A stretch of 6,967 nucleotides of DNA, from positions 1-6,967 of the forward strand of contig CALGYU010000030.1 in NCBI GenBank assembly GCA_937934685.1, given 5' to 3'. Positions 6,736-6,967 of this stretch are shown piece by piece. The notes beneath the pieces were generated by a model. The model made no database searches, was not told the origin of the DNA, and saw nothing but the letters and a program-made list of their open reading frames with translations. How positions within the stretch are numbered: position 1 is the first letter of the stretch; every line of letters begins with the position of its first letter. Source of the DNA: an uncultured Acholeplasma sp. GTDB taxonomy: Bacteria; Bacillota_I; Bacilli_A; Acholeplasmatales; Acholeplasmataceae. Made by a program: the position numbers and the translations under genes.

Positions 6736-6967
6736 TTATAATCCTAACTTTTCATATGATTTTCCTACAGAGGTAATTTTAATTTCTCTATTTTCATCGC
6801 CTAAATAGGTAAGTTCTACTTTAATATATTCAGAAGGAATGAGTTGTGGGGCTTGATTTGGCCACTCAATAACAACTAGATCACCTTCTTGAATATACTC
6901 TTCTAAATCATAGTCTTCCGTATGTGCATCTAATCTATATAAATCAAGATGATGCATTTGTTTTTCT
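6736..6967 (-). CDS. tsaE: tRNA threonylcarbamoyladenosine biosynthesis ATPase TsaE, C-terminal part
   Basis: TsaE (YjeE) is a small P-loop ATPase of about 150 residues that drives turnover of the TsaB-TsaD complex. Only the last 76 codons are inside the window. The Walker A loop and switch regions lie beyond the right edge. The visible part starts EKQMHHLDLYRL, matching the conserved HxDLYRL segment after the Walker B region, then an acidic DYDLEEYIQEGDLVVIEWP stretch with the family's IEWP motif. The Met in KQMHH is an internal residue, not a start, because the frame stays open to the edge with family-like sequence. It ends at TAA one base before tsaB, so it is the upstream member of the same operon. 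Confidence 0.93.
   Translation of the reverse strand, partial: EKQMHHLDLYRLDAHTEDYDLEEYIQEGDLVVIEWPNQAPQLIPSEYIKVELTYLGDENREIKITSVGKSYEKLGL

Overview
The window is AT-rich and every gene reads on the minus strand, so transcription runs from the right end to the left. The coding style suggests a low-GC Firmicute or Tenericute relative. Trp is encoded by TGG wherever I checked, and tsaB ends at a TGA stop, so TGA is not read as Trp. That excludes a Mycoplasma/Spiroplasma-type code but fits Acholeplasma-like or other deep Mollicute/Bacilli lineages. The lineage is an inference from composition and gene content; no marker here settles it.

In transcription order, the right part (about 6967 to 4741) is a compact cluster for tRNA N6-threonylcarbamoyladenosine (t6A): the C-terminal part of tsaE (cut by the window edge), tsaB, a RimI-type N-acetyltransferase, and tsaD. 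Junctions are very tight: TAA-A-ATG at tsaE/tsaB and again at rimI/tsaD, and a 23-nt overlap at tsaB/rimI. TsaE, TsaB and TsaD supply most of the machinery that moves threonylcarbamoyl from TsaC/TsaB2 product to A37 of ANN-decoding tRNAs.

After a 64-nt gap with a probable promoter and a strong Shine-Dalgarno site comes a 557-residue membrane-anchored protein of unknown function (4676 to 3003). It looks like two tandem copies of a YpmS/DUF2140-like extracytoplasmic unit. A clear rho-independent terminator (about 2956-2981) ends this transcription unit.

The left part is a second unit with its own likely extended -10 promoter: a fused enzyme with an N-terminal GT4 glycosyltransferase and a C-terminal PlsC-type acyltransferase (2876 to 1092), followed 11 nt later by glnS (1080 to the left edge). 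GlnRS homology stops abruptly at residue 343. The first roughly 50 bases of the window do not look like GlnRS, are richer in G+C and CpG, and join at a GATC, so they may be a rearrangement or an assembly chimera.

No RNA gene, CRISPR array, insertion sequence or other mobile element was seen, and there is no gene-free stretch longer than 130 bases. The most unusual items are the GT4-PlsC fusion, the duplicated YpmS-like protein and the broken homology at the left edge.
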